From positions 1,550,001 to 1,614,000 of the forward strand of contig JANJXV010000099.1 of NCBI GenBank assembly GCA_024803745.1: 64,000 bases of DNA. The letters run 5' to 3'. A program made the position numbers and the translations under genes. The DNA comes from Megascapheus bottae. Lineage: Eukaryota; Chordata; Mammalia; Rodentia; Geomyidae. Every line of letters starts with the position of its first letter. Positions within the stretch are counted from its first letter, which is position 1. Shown here one piece after another: positions 25,525 to 36,974 of this stretch. A model generated the notes under the pieces. The model was not told the DNA's origin and made no database searches. It worked only from the letters and a program-made list of their open reading frames with translations.

Positions 25525-26733
25525 ATGGGCAGAACAAGAAACTCAAGAAAAATGTCAAATCAAGAAACAACATCCCCGACTCAATGTAAACAGACAATGG
25601 AACAGTCACTGGCAAACCTAGAGGAGAGTCTTCCAAGTGCTACACAAATGCAATTGATAAACATCATTAATGAAAAATCTGAAAATATAAAGAAAGAGAT
25701 AATGGAGGAAGCCATACCTGAACAAGAGGAAAGCAAAAACAAGGTGATAAGTGAAAAAGAAGAAGCCATAAATGAGGCCATAATAAAGGTTTTTCAAAGA
25801 AAGATGGATGAATTCATAGAATCCACAAATAAAAACGTAACCAAACTCCAGCAAATGTCCAAAGAAAATAAAGCTACTGAGCTAACCACTCAAAAGGAAA
25901 TCAAGGAGATAAAGAAATCCATACATGATCTAAAACAAGAGATGCAAGGCATTAAAAGTGAGCAATTAGAAGCAAGGGGGATGAAAAATAAAGTAGATAG
26001 CTTTGGTAGCAGGTTAGAAATTGCAGAAGAGAGTTTTTCCGTGGCTGAAGATAATTTAGGTATTATAAAGAACAGAAAATGAGTCAATCCAAATCTAGGA
26101 AATATGAGAGAGCGCTTCAGGAGGTCCAAGATACAATTAGGAAGCCTAATTTAAGGCTACTTGTTATTGAGGAGGGAGTGGAGAAAGAGGTCAATGGTAT
26201 TGGAAATATACTTCAGGGAATCATCTCAGAGAATTTCCCAAATATCCAGAACGGCAGGCCATCCAGATACGAGAAGCTTTTAGAACCTAAAACAGACCTG
26301 ACCAAAAAAGAACATGCCACCGCCACATTGTGATCCGAACTGGATCAATAGAAACGAAAGGAAAGATCCTAAAGGCATCCAGGGAAAAGGGATCAGTAAC
26401 CTACAAAGGCAAACCAATCAGAATAACCCCAGATTTCTCAGCAGAGACCATGCAGGCACAAAGTGACTGGAAGCATATATGTCATGCCCTTAAATCAAAC
26501 CAAGAATACTGTAGCCAGCTAAGCTCTCATTCATAACTGAGGGAACAATAAAATCATTCGATTCCAGGGAAAATCTGCAACAATATGTCGAAACCAAACC
26601 AACACTACAGAGAATTCCCAAAGATGCTCTATAAATAGAAAACCAAAATAAATGCAATATAGGGAAAGAAATGGCACCTAAAGAGCATACCATCTAAGGA
26701 CCACAAGAACTGTCAAGACACAGGCCCTACTAA
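25525..26733 (+). pseudogene. L1-4 ORF1, frameshifted
   Basis: Frames 25525-26082, 26079-26333 and 26330-26536 reproduce the L1-1 and L1-2 pattern, with the same 4-base, 1-base and 10-base deletions and the C-terminal amber codon. The protein it would have encoded is the L1 RNA-binding coiled-coil protein. Confidence 0.9.
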
Positions 26734-26745
26734 AAGCTTTTAAAA

Positions 26746-29700
26746 ATGCTAGGAACTAATAAATATCTCTCAATCCTAACTCTCAATATCAATGGACTGA
26801 ACTCTCCAATTAAACGGCATAGGCTGTCTAGTTGGATCAAAAAGCAAGAGCCATCGTTCTGCTGTCTTCAATAGACACATCTTACCCAAAAACAATCATC
26901 TTTTGAAAGTGAGAGGTTGGAATAAACTCTATCAAGCTAACTGCCCCCATAAACAGGCTGGAGTTGCCATCCTCATATCAGATACAACAGACTTCAAACT
27001 AAAATTAGTAAGAAAAGACAAACAAGGTTACTACATACAACTAAAGGGATCTTTCCTCCAGGAAGACATAACGATCCTAAATATTTACACACCCAATCCC
27101 GGAGCTCCAAACTACATCAAGTAAACTTTACTTACACTGAAACCATACATAGATCGAAATACAGTGATTGTTGGTGAGGTTAACACACCACTCTCACCTA
27201 TGGACAGATCAACAAGGCAAAAACTTAAAAGAGAAACCTTAGAACTGAACAACTATATAGACCAACTAGATCTAACAGACATCTGCAGAATATTCCACCC
27301 AGTAACACCACAATATCCTTTTTTTCTAAGCAGCACATGGAACATTTTCCAAAATAGACCACATCTTAGGCCATAAAGCAAACCTGGACAGATTCAGAAA
27401 CACTGAAATTATTCCATGCACACTCTCAGACCATAAAGGCATCAAATTTGAGCTGAACACACATCTCCACCAAAGAAAACCCTGTAACTCATGGAGACTG
27501 AACCACACATTGTTGAATCAAAAACAATGGGTAATCGAAGAGATCAGAACAGATATCCAACTGTTTATGAAATTTAACAATAAGGAGCACACAAATATCA
27601 ACTCCTTAGGGACACAACAAAGGCAGTACTCAGAGGAAAATTTATAGCGTGGAGTGCCTACAACAGCAAGTTGGAAAAATGGCAAACCAACTAGTTAATG
27701 TCTCACCTTAACCTCCTGGAAAAAGAGCAACAAACCAACCCTAAACCCATTAGGAGAAAGCAAATTATTAAAATCAAAGCAGAATTAAATGATTTGGAAT
27801 AAAAAAAACTATACAAAGAATCAACAAAACAAGGAGTTGGTTCTTGAAAGAATTAACAAAATTGACAAGCCCTTAGCAAATCTTACCAAAAAAAGAAGAG
27901 AGCATATCGAAATAAACAAAATCGCAGATGAAAATGGTAATATCACGACAGAAATTACCAAGATCCAGAATATCATGAGGGAATACTTCTCAAACCTTTA
28001 CGCCAACAAATTTGAGAATCTAGAAGAAATGGATGAATTCCTAGACAATATTAACATACACACACTGAACCAAGAAGAGCTAACCCAACTCAACAGGCCT
28101 ATTTCAAGCTCTGAAATAGAAATGGAAATTAGACAACTTCCACTTAAAAAGAGCCCAGGGCCAGATGGATTCACAGCTGAATTCTATACGGTCTTCAAAG
28201 CAGAGCTCACACCAATACTCCTCAAGCTCTTCAACGAAATTGAAAATGAAGGTTCTTTACCAAACTCATTCTGTGAAGCCAGTATATCCCTCATCCCCAA
28301 ACCAGACAGAGATTCATCAAAGAAAGAGAACTATAGACCCATTTCTTTGATGAACATCGATGCAAAACTTCTCAACAATATACTGGCCAACCGTCTACAA
28401 CAACTCATCAAAAAAAATATACACTATGATCAAACTGGATTCATCACAGGGAGGCAAAGCTGGTTCAACATACACAAATCAATTAATATAATTCAACACA
28501 TCAACAGGAGCAGGGATAAAATCACATGATTGTCTCAATAGATGCGGAAAAGGCATTTGACAAGATCCAAAACCCCTTTATGTTAAAAGATGTGGAGAAA
28601 CTAGGAATCCATGGAACATTACTCAATGTAATAAAGGCTGTGTATGAGAAACCCACTGCTAGTGTTATACTTAATGGTAAAAATCTAAAGCCATTCCCTC
28701 TAAAATCAGGAACGAGACAAGGATGCCCACTCTCTCCACTCCTTTTTAACATAGTACTAGAATTCCTAGGCAGTGCAATAAGGCAAGAAGCAAGCATAAA
28801 GGGGATCCAAGTAGGGAAAGAGGAAATAAAACTATCCCACTTGGCAGATGACATGATTCTGTATTTAAAGAATCCTATAGACTCTACTCCCAAGTTCCTT
28901 GAGCTGATTCAAAGCTTTGGAAGGGTAGCAGGCCATAAAATCAACCCTCACAAATCAACTGCCTTACTTTACGCCAACACTGAGAGGAACGAGGCAATAA
29001 TCAGGAAAGAAAATCCTTTCACAATAGCCTCAAAGAAAATAAAGTACCTAGCAATTAGCTTAACTAAGAATGTAAAGGACCGTTTAGATGAAAACTTTAA
29101 AACCCTAAAAAAGGAAACTAAAGCAGAACTAAGGAAATGGAAAAACCTCCCATGCTCCTGGATTGGAAGAATCAACATTGTGAAAATGACAATCTTGCCA
29201 AGGGCTATCTACAAATTCAATGTAATACCCATCAACATCCCAATGTCATTCTTTAAAGACATAGAAGAGGCAATTCAAAATTTCATATGGAATAATAAAA
29301 GACCCCGTATAGCAAAAACACTTCTTAGCAGAAAGAACAGCGCTGGAGGAATTTCAATTCCAAACTTAAGGCTCTATTACAGAGCTATAATTCTCAAAAC
29401 AGCTTGGTACTGGCACAAGAACAGGCCTGAAGTCCAATGGAGTAGAACTGCGGACCCAGATATTAAACCACAGACCTATGGCCACCTAATCTTTGACCAG
29501 GGAGCCAAAAAAATAGAATGGAAGAAAGATAGCCTCTTCAACAAGTTGTGCTGGCAGAACTGGTTAAACACCTGCAGAAAATAAGTTGGATCCTTCTTTG
29601 TCCCCTTGCACTAGAATTAACTCCAAATGAATCAAAGACGTGGAGGTAAAAGCTGACACACTGAAAAGTTTACAGGAAGGAATAGGAGATACACTAGGCC

Positions 29701-30587
29701 TCCTTGGCACAGGTCGAAACTTTCTTAATAAGGACCAAGAATCACAACAAATCAGAGAAAGGCTGGATAAGTGGGACTGCATTAAACTGCAGAGCTTTTG
29801 TATGGCAACGGATATAGCTAGTAAACTAATCAGGAAGCCTACAGAGTGGGAGAAGATCTTCACTACCCAAACAACGGAACAAGGCCTCATATCTAAAATA
29901 TATCAACAACTCAAAAAATTGAATCACTCCAAAACTAACCTCCAAAGTAACACCCATCCCATTACAAAATGGGCCAAAGACTTAAAGAGAGTCTTCTCTG
30001 AAGAAGAGACAAAAATGGCCTATAGACACATGAAGAAATGCTCAACATCTCTGGTCATAAAAGAAATGCAAATCAAAACAAGTCTAAGATTCCACCTAAC
30101 TCCAGTTAGAATGGCCAGGATCAGGAAAACGAATGACAACAGATGCTGGAGGGGATGTGGTCAGGAGGGATCACTACTACACTGTTGGTGGGATTGCAAA
30201 CTCGTTCAACCACTATGGAAAGCAGTGCAGCAGTGCCTCAAAACGCTAAACATACAACTCCAATATGACCCAGTAATTCCACTACTTGGCATTTACCCAA
30301 CAATCCAGAAACAAGGGCATACTAAACCCACTAGCACAACAATGTTCATTGCAGCACTATTCACCATAGCAAAGATATGGAACCAACCCAGATGTCCCTC
30401 AGTTGATGAGTGGATCAACAAGTTGTGGTATTTGTACACAATGGAATTCTATGCTGCTGTCAGAAAGAATGACATCGCCCCATTTGTTAGGAAATGGAAA
30501 GACTTAGAACAAATCATATTAAGTGAAGTAAGCCAGAGTCAAAGGAACTTAGGCTCAGTGGTTTCCCTCATTCGTCATAATCAGTAG
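26746..30587 (+). pseudogene. L1-4 ORF2, broken
   Basis: The endonuclease QETH Glu codon is TAG (26872-26874) and GDFN reads GEVN. The frame 27789-28529 runs through the N-terminal part of the reverse transcriptase. A shared frameshift precedes 28526-29584, which contains [12 protein letters not shown] and the altered LADD box. A two-base loss near 29581 (cagaaaataagttgg) is unique to this unit. The last frame (29640-30587) holds the Cys/His motif with WWDC and DPVIPLL. Confidence 0.92.
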
Positions 30588-31004
30588 AAAGCTTGGGCTC
30601 TACTAGCAGAGATTGTCAATAGAGCAAAAGGCCATATATAAGGCCATATAATGTGAAGCTAATTGAAAGGACCTCCAGGATATTGACACAAAAGCCATAT
30701 AATGAATGATTGTTGTACTTAATGTACTATGTTGTCTCTCATCTCGCTTGCTGTCCCTTGGTTATCCCATATTGGTATAGTACCTCACTTTGTTATCCGA
30801 TATATTGAATTTATTTGTATTTGGATATTTGAAATTTGATAGGGAAGGGGGGAAAACCAAGATGGGTGGGGGGTGTGGGGTTGGAGGGAAATGGGTACCA
30901 AGACATGTGAAAGGGTATCAATGTATGTGAATTAATGCACCTTCTATCTGGCAAATATCATCTAACCCTTTTACTAATTAAAATAAAAAAATGAAAAAAG
31001 AAAA

Positions 31005-32368
31005 TTGTAGTGTGTGGGGAGGATGATGGGGTCAAATACATTTCTTCTTAGAACTTTACCTTATCTGGTTGCCCTGGATTTTCCTGGCATTCTTCTTAGA
31101 GAAAGTTCTGTTATACTGGATTTGTGGCTTGGCAATGATCTAGCATGTACATCTTCGAGTAAGACATCCACAACTTCCATGCCTGAGACTCGAGTTTCCT
31201 GACCTTTGGCAACAGCACAGCAACATCTTTCTTCCTCCTGAGCCACAGGCCAAGTGAGCTGGCTTGAGCTGGTTGTTAGTTACAGTGGCTTGGTTACCAG
31301 GGTTCCATATTCTGTTCCATTGTGAGGGAGGCAGGGTCACCTTTCAGGGCCCAATGACCAAAGATCCTTGCTCACAAAAGACCTCACCAAAGACATACTG
31401 GAGGCTGAATCTCTCCTCCAATCTCACAATATACATGTATATGTAGTATACAGCACACTTTATTTGTCCAATCCCAATGTCTTCCACTAGGCCCAACTAC
31501 CAGTCTGGTCTCAGGCTCAAGGTGCCTTTCTTAGGTAAGATCCAAACTTAAGGGTCAATATTGCCCTCATCCTTTACAAAACATTTGCTTCACAGTGCCT
31601 TCTCTGCCTGCATTTTGCCCCTTGTCGAATTTTTTTTGTTTTTGCTAGTCTTGGGACTTGACCTCAGAGTGTGAACATTGTTCTTGGGCTTTCTTTAGGC
31701 TTTAGCTGTCCCACCGAGCCACAGCACCACTTGCAGCGTTTTCTATGTATGTGGTAATGAGGAATCAAACCTGAGGCTTACTGCTTGGTAGCCAAGGACT
31801 CTCCCACTAGGTCAAACACACAGGGCATCTTGCACATATTTTTGCCGTCAATCTACTAGGATATTATTAGGTTTCTGTATCCTAATCACTTTTTTATTGA
31901 TGATTTGCTTTGCTGTCATGTGTAAAATATGCAAGAGGGAAAAACACAGAAAAATTAGTGAAATTTAAAAAAAAGCATTACACACATAGATAAGTGTTCA
32001 TTCTTTGTAGGAGAAAGGATATTTTGATATGATGATGATGACTTTATAATTACTATGTCAGGGTTGAGAGTTTGGCATAGTGGTAGAGTGCTTGCCTAGC
32101 ATCCATGAAGATCTGAGATTGATTGCTCAGTATCACATAGATAGAAAATCTAGATGTGGCACTGTGGCTCAAGTGGCAGAGGGCTAGACTTGAGAAAACC
32201 CGACGACAGTGCTCAGGCCCTGAATTCAAGCCCCAAAACTGGCAGAAAATAAAAGAAAATCAAAATGCTTTTTACGAGCTAATTCACTCACAGCATTTGC
32301 TTCTGAAATCTTCGCTTCTGCATCTTGTGAAATACCCCTTTCCCTCAACGTAGACAAGAAAAACAGAT
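31005..32368 (+). repeat. Array spacer S4 (most diverged)
   Basis: The last spacer before the array end. (ATG) is reduced to 4 units (32029-32040). Its right half has many private substitutions, matching the diverged L1-5 that follows, while its left half is close to S2 and S3. The minus-strand frame 31061-31246 is open. Confidence 0.88.
32029..32040 (+). repeat. (ATG)4 tract in S4
   Basis: Shortest allele of the spacer trinucleotide tract, possibly closest to the ancestral length because S4/L1-5 is the outlying unit. Confidence 0.9.
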
Positions 32369-32936
32369 CCATCCCATGGTTCACTGTGAGGCCACTGGTT
32401 AGGCTAAGAGCTAGACGTGCAGCAACACATGAGTTTTATTCTAATATTTTCCAAACTTTGTACTCAAATATGCTACCTACTTAACAACTTAGGTCAGTTA
32501 TCCTTATTCTATACCTTTTCTTCTTTACTACAATATTCTTACACTCCTACGTTAATCCTCTTGTACCACCCCTGAACTCTCTCATTCTTTTTTTCTATCT
32601 CTGGACCTCTGCTGGTCTTTCAACCCTTATACTGCACGGATCTACACTTGATGGCTGTTGAGCAATATTGTATATGTAGGTGGTTAATTATTCTCTAGGC
32701 TCAGAGGGACTTAAAGACAATAGAGATTGGATTGAGAGGCTTATTGCTTTGGGTATAAATCGCTTATCAGTGGTTGTATTAGACTGGTCTGTAAGTGCAC
32801 AAAAAGAAAGAGTGATAATACCAATCAAAACTTGCGAACATCTAGTGTGTGCCAGCTACAGAGGTCTAGGTTGGTTATATCTGAAAAACTATAATCGTAG
32901 TTAGTAGTAATCTTGCTCCCATTGTCAAATGGTCAG

Positions 32937-34151
32937 AACAAGAAACTCAAGAAAATTTTAAATCAAGAAACAACATCCCCCACACAATGTAAACAAACAA
33001 TGGAACAGTCACTGGCAAACCTAGAGGAGAGTCTTCCAAGTGCTACACAAATGCAATTGATAAACATCCTTAATGGAAAATGTGAAAATATAAAGAAAGA
33101 GACAACAGAGGAAGACATAGCTGAACAAGAGGAAAGCATAAACAAGGTGATAAGTGAAAAAGAAGAAGCCATAAAGGAGGCCATAATAAAGGTTTTTCAA
33201 AGAAAGATGGATGAATTCATAGAATCCACAAATAAAAACGTGACCAAACTCCAGCAAATGTCCAAAGAAAATAAAGCTACTGAGCTAACCACTCAAAAGG
33301 AAATCAAGGAGATAAAGAAATCCATACATGATCTAAAACAAGAGATGCAAGGCATCAAAAATGAGCAATTAGAAGCAAGGGAGATGAAAAATAAAGTAGA
33401 TGGTTTTGATAGCAGGTTAGACAATGCAGAGGAGAGAATTTCCGGGGCTGAAGGTAATTTAGTTATTATAGAGAATGAACAGAAAATGAGTCAATCCAAA
33501 TCTAGGACATATGAGAGAGCGCTTCAGGAGTTCCAAGATACAATTAGGAAGCCTAATTTAAGGCTAGTTGGTATTGAGGAGGGCGTGGAGAAAGAGGTCA
33601 ATGGTATTGGAAATATACTTCAGGGAATCATCTCAGAGAATTTCCCAAATATCCAGAAGGGCAGGTCCATCCAGATACGTGAAGCTTTTCGAACCCCAAA
33701 CAGGCCTGACCAGAAAAGAACATCCCACTGCCACATTGTGATCCGAACTGGATCAATAGAAACGAATGAAAAGATCCTAAAGGCAGCCAGGGAAAAGGGA
33801 TCAGTAACCTATAAAGGCAAACCAATCAGAATAACCCCAGATTTCAAAGCAGAGACCATGCAAGCACGAAGTGACTGGAAGCATATATGTCATGCCCTTA
33901 AATCAAATAACTACCAACCAAGAATACTGTAGCCAGCTAAGCTCTCATTCATAACTGAGGGAACAATAAAAACGTTCCATTCCAGGGAAAAGCTGCAACA
34001 ATATGTCGAAACAAAACCAACACTACAGAGAATTCTCAAAGATGCTTTATACATAGAAAACCAAGATAAATGCAACATAGGGAAAGAAATGGCACCTAAA
34101 CAGCATACCATCTATGGACCACAACAACTGTCAAGACACAGGCCCTACTAA
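32937..34151 (+). pseudogene. L1-5 ORF1: best preserved ORF1 in the window
   Basis: A single open frame covers the whole coiled coil, the RRM-like part (NLRLVGIEEGVEKEV, ENFPNIQKG) and most of the C-terminal domain (AAREKGSVTYKGKPIRI), up to a TAG at 33930-33932 placed where related L1s have a Tyr codon before PAKLSF. The 4-base and 1-base deletions of the other units are absent. The frame opens upstream of the usual ATG: from the ATG the reading meets a TAA after about ten codons because one base is missing near 32955. It is close to intact but still not a full ORF1. Confidence 0.88.
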
Positions 34152-34163
34152 AAGCTTTTAAAA

Positions 34164-34512
34164 ATGGTAGGAACTAATAAATATCTCTCAATCCTAAGTC
34201 CAATATCAATGGACTTAACTCTCCAATTAAACGGCATAGGCTGTCTAGTTGGTTCAAAAAGCAAGAGCCATCGTTCTGCTGTGTTCAAGAGACACATCTT
34301 ATCCAAAAACAATCATCTTTTGAGAGTGAGAGGTTGGAATAAACTCTATCAAGCTAACTGCCCCCATAAACAGGCTGGAGTTGCCATCCTCATATCAGAT
34401 ACAATAGACTTCAAACTAAAAATAGTAAGAAAAGACAAAGAAGGTTACTACATACTACTAAAGGGATCTCTCCTCCAGGAAGACATAACGATCCTAAATA
34501 TTTACACACCCT
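34164..34512 (+). pseudogene. L1-5 ORF2 endonuclease fragment
   Basis: The first about 115 codons of ORF2. The QETH motif is present in the V-QETH form, but single-base changes put the N-terminal 30 codons and the later part in different frames. The one-base insertion in the A-run after THLTQ is shared with all units. The sequence ends at the array breakpoint. Confidence 0.88.
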
Positions 34513-34963
34513 TTTGAAGATTCTCAAAAGATTGAAGATTCTGCCAGTGTAAGTTAGATTCCGGCATTGATATTAAATAATGCAATGAGTAGGGATTTAT
34601 ATTTGAAATATCACTGTTGACAAAATCTAACACACATTTGCTTAGTATTTGCTTTTGATTTCCCAAGAATTTCAGTACAAGCTAATACGTGTGGCATATA
34701 TCGACTGAGAGAAATAATTCAGAATATGTGACTCATTTGAACAGGAGTCAGAGAAAAGATACAAAAGCAGGATACCCATATTGTGATAATTTGTATCTTT
34801 TGCATATTTTGTGTTTGTTATTAATTCCATTTGTGGTGTACATTTCTAGGTAAAAACTTTTAAAATGTTTCCATACAATTTGTTATTTCAACAGCAAAAA
34901 AGACATTTATATGCCTGATAAAATTCATAGAATCCAAATTTTTCCATATTATTTTTTGTTTTT
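34513..34963 (+). other. AT-rich single-copy-looking sequence beyond the array
   Basis: No coding potential or recognisable repeat seen. It begins directly at the array breakpoint with a locally repeated agattctcaaaagattgaag motif. Confidence 0.6.
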
Positions 34964-35205
34964 TCTTTTTTTTTGGTGGGTCATAGATCTTGAACTCAGC
35001 TTGGGCACTATCCCTGAGCTCTTCAGCTCCAGGCTACCACCTTACCCTGGAGCCAAGCCCCACTTCCCATTTTCTAAAAGTAAATTGGAGATAAGTGTCT
35101 CAGGTCTTTTTGTGCCAGGATGGCTTTAAACATTGATCCTCAGATCTCAGCCTCCTGAGTAGTTAGGATTATAGAAGTGAGCCACCACCCCATCATGCTC
35201 AGCTT
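34964..35205 (-). repeat. Composite ID/B1-type SINE
   Basis: The plus strand shows a T-run followed by complements of the SINE arm (cttgaactcag...gggcac) and then of the B1-type head (ctcagcctcctgagtagttaggattat...gtgagcca). Confidence 0.75.
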
Positions 35206-35396
35206 TCTGTTTTTTTTAAACAAGCCCTTTGGCTGGAACTCGGTCTGAGCACTGTCCTTCAGCTTTCCTCAAGGCTAGTGATCTTCTACTTGAGCCACAG
35301 CACTACTTCTGGTTTTTTCTGTGTATGTGGTACTGCGGAATTGAACCTTCGTCTTCATACAAGCACTCTACAACTATGCCAAACTCCCAGCCCCTC
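35206..35396 (-). repeat. ID-type SINE
   Basis: Starts with a T-run, then the complement of the dimer arm (ttgagccacagcactacttctgg) and the tRNA-like head (ggaattgaacc...ccaaactcccagcc). Confidence 0.8.
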
Positions 35397-35519
35397 CACA
35401 TTAGTTTTTATGATAGATCTTTCCATGCATCTAGGATGGCTAGAAATCCTTCTTGAGTTTCCCAAGATCAGGGAGTATAGGTGTGTCCCATCCTGTGTGG
35501 CTACATAACCATTGTTTAG

Positions 35520-36010
35520 GGTACAGTTCTCTCTTCATTCTATCCATCTAGAGCAATTTTCATCTTCCATGTATAATCATTAAACATTCAGCTCCTGTTC
35601 CTCTACTCCATTCTCTGGAACCATCGTGCTTTTTGGCTCTAAGGGTTTGTTGATCCTTGGAAGCTCTGGAAGGGAAAACATACCCTAGCTATTCCTTTAT
35701 GACTGCTGTATTTTTAGTTTACTGTAATCAAGATTCATCTGTAAAATATAGTAAAATGTTCTTCCTTTTCAATGCATTGTTTTGCATATTTCTATCTTTG
35801 GATTATTATTAATAGTTGTGAATGGATTCTCCACATATTTGTTCTAGTCTCTGCTTTCTCTTCCATTAGGTACAAATCTAGAAATAGAAGTGTTGGACCA
35901 TATTTCTATGTACTTCTATATTTAGCACTTTTTTAGCACTCTCCACGCAATTTTTGATTGCTTTATATTCCTTACAGGACTATTCCAAAGTTCTACTTCT
36001 TCTCACTACC
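35520..36010 (-). mobile_element. Ancient L1 3' region (antisense)
   Basis: The pattern resembles old mammalian L1 3' ends read in antisense, including the attgtgaatgg segment and the acaaatctagaaatagaagtgttggaccatat segment. It is much more diverged than the array L1s. Assigned by eye from the general pattern. Confidence 0.5.
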
Positions 36011-36046
36011 TTCCCAGTAATAGACTTTGAAAGTTGTTTTATTGTA

Positions 36047-36082
36047 TGCGTGTGTGTGTGTGTGTGTGTTTGTCTGTGTGTA
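36047..36082 (+). repeat. (TG)n microsatellite
   Basis: Short, slightly interrupted tract of TG units. Confidence 0.9.
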
Positions 36083-36251
36083 TGTGGATCTTTTTGTTTA
36101 AAACTATATTTATATTAACATATTTAAAGTAATGATTTCATTGTAATTTTAATTTTTCTCATGACTGTTAATATTGAACTTCTTTCTACATTTTGAACCA
36201 CTATTTCTATATATTCTTTTTAGAAAATCATCTCCAATCTCCAATTTTTTT

Positions 36252-36415
36252 CCCTTTTTTTTGTGGGTTAGTGGGGAAAGTCATGGGGCTTGGATCTTGG
36301 GCCGTGAGCTCTTTAGTATAAGGCTATTGTCCTACCCTGAGTATTGCCCCTCAGTTCTTCGGCTCACAGCTCCCTACCCCTCTTCCCATTATATACAGAA
36401 CAAAGGTCATCCTCA
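36252..36415 (-). repeat. SINE fragment (antisense)
   Basis: T-run followed by ggggcttggatcttgggccgtgagctc, complementary to the SINE arm; the 5' head is missing or decayed. Confidence 0.5.
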
Positions 36416-36477
36416 GTCTTTTTGAAAAAGTAAAACATACAGTAAATTTGTAGTATAAAACAGCAAGAAATAAATTT

Positions 36478-36735
36478 CTTGCCAGGTGCAGTGACTTCTA
36501 CCTGTAATCCTAGCTACTCAGATAGCAGGCTGATATCTAAAGATTTGGTTCAGCCAGCCTTCGCATTAGAAAGTCTATGAGACTCTCATCTACAGTTAAC
36601 CACTAGAATATGGGAAATGGCACTGTGGCTTCATCGGTAGGGTGATAGCCTTGAGTTGAAGAGCTCAGGAACAGTGCCCAGGCCCAGAGTTCAAGCCTTA
36701 CAAATCCCCCAGCCAAAAAAAAGAAAAAAAAAGTT
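36478..36735 (+). repeat. B1-type/ID composite SINE
   Basis: B1-type head (ctgtaatcctagctactcag) followed by the arm (ggcactgtggcttcat...agttcaagcc) and an A-rich tail. Confidence 0.8.
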
Positions 36736-36974
36736 TCTTCCCCAAGTGATTATTATGCCAGACATAGAACATTAACATTCTGGGTGTACTTCATAGTATT
36801 ATTACTTGATACCCTAAGATTTTGCAATATTCTCCCAGTACCATCATATGTCATCATATAATGTAGTTCCTTTTCAATGGAATAATTCCATTTATAACCT
36901 AAATCTACTCCCTCGACTTATTTTTGTCGATACCACAATTGCTCTCCCATGATATGCCACAAGCCATTAAACAT

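Larger units (their letters stand above)
24965..31004 (+). mobile_element. L1-4: LINE-1 unit, mosaic, inactive
   Basis: Layout as in the other units, with ORF1 25525-26733 and ORF2 26746-30587. The 5' part and the 3' end match L1-2, while the middle of ORF2 (about 27650-28800) carries L1-3-type variants ([24 protein letters not shown]). This is the clearest mosaic in the array. Confidence 0.92.
1..34512 (+). repeat. Tandem array of L1 + spacer units, period about 7.44 kb
   Basis: The same L1 and the same 1.4 kb spacer alternate head to tail across the first 34.5 kb. A fixed landmark in the ORF2 C-terminal region recurs at 84, 7522, 14960, 22361 and 29802, giving spacings of 7438, 7438, 7401 and 7441. 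By eye the units are almost identical over long stretches. The window begins inside the array, so the upstream end is not seen. The downstream end is a half unit that stops at about 34512 in mid-ORF2. Part of the length variation between periods comes from an (ATG)n tract in the spacer. I infer a local tandem segmental duplication, because target-primed retrotransposition does not give repeated, co-linear L1 plus flank units. Confidence 0.95.
32369..34512 (+). mobile_element. L1-5: terminal, 3'-truncated LINE-1 unit
   Basis: It contains the leader, a nearly complete ORF1 and the start of the ORF2 endonuclease, then stops abruptly after tttacacaccc at about 34512, where other units continue with aatcccggagc. 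There is no poly-A, so the truncation is a DNA breakpoint and not a retrotransposition end. It is the most diverged unit and lacks some lesions shared by L1-1 to L1-4. Confidence 0.92.

Noticed and set aside
1..34512. CRISPR-like or satellite interpretation of the regular array
   Set aside because: The repeated unit is a 7.4 kb L1 plus spacer in mammalian DNA; there are no short repeats with unique spacers.
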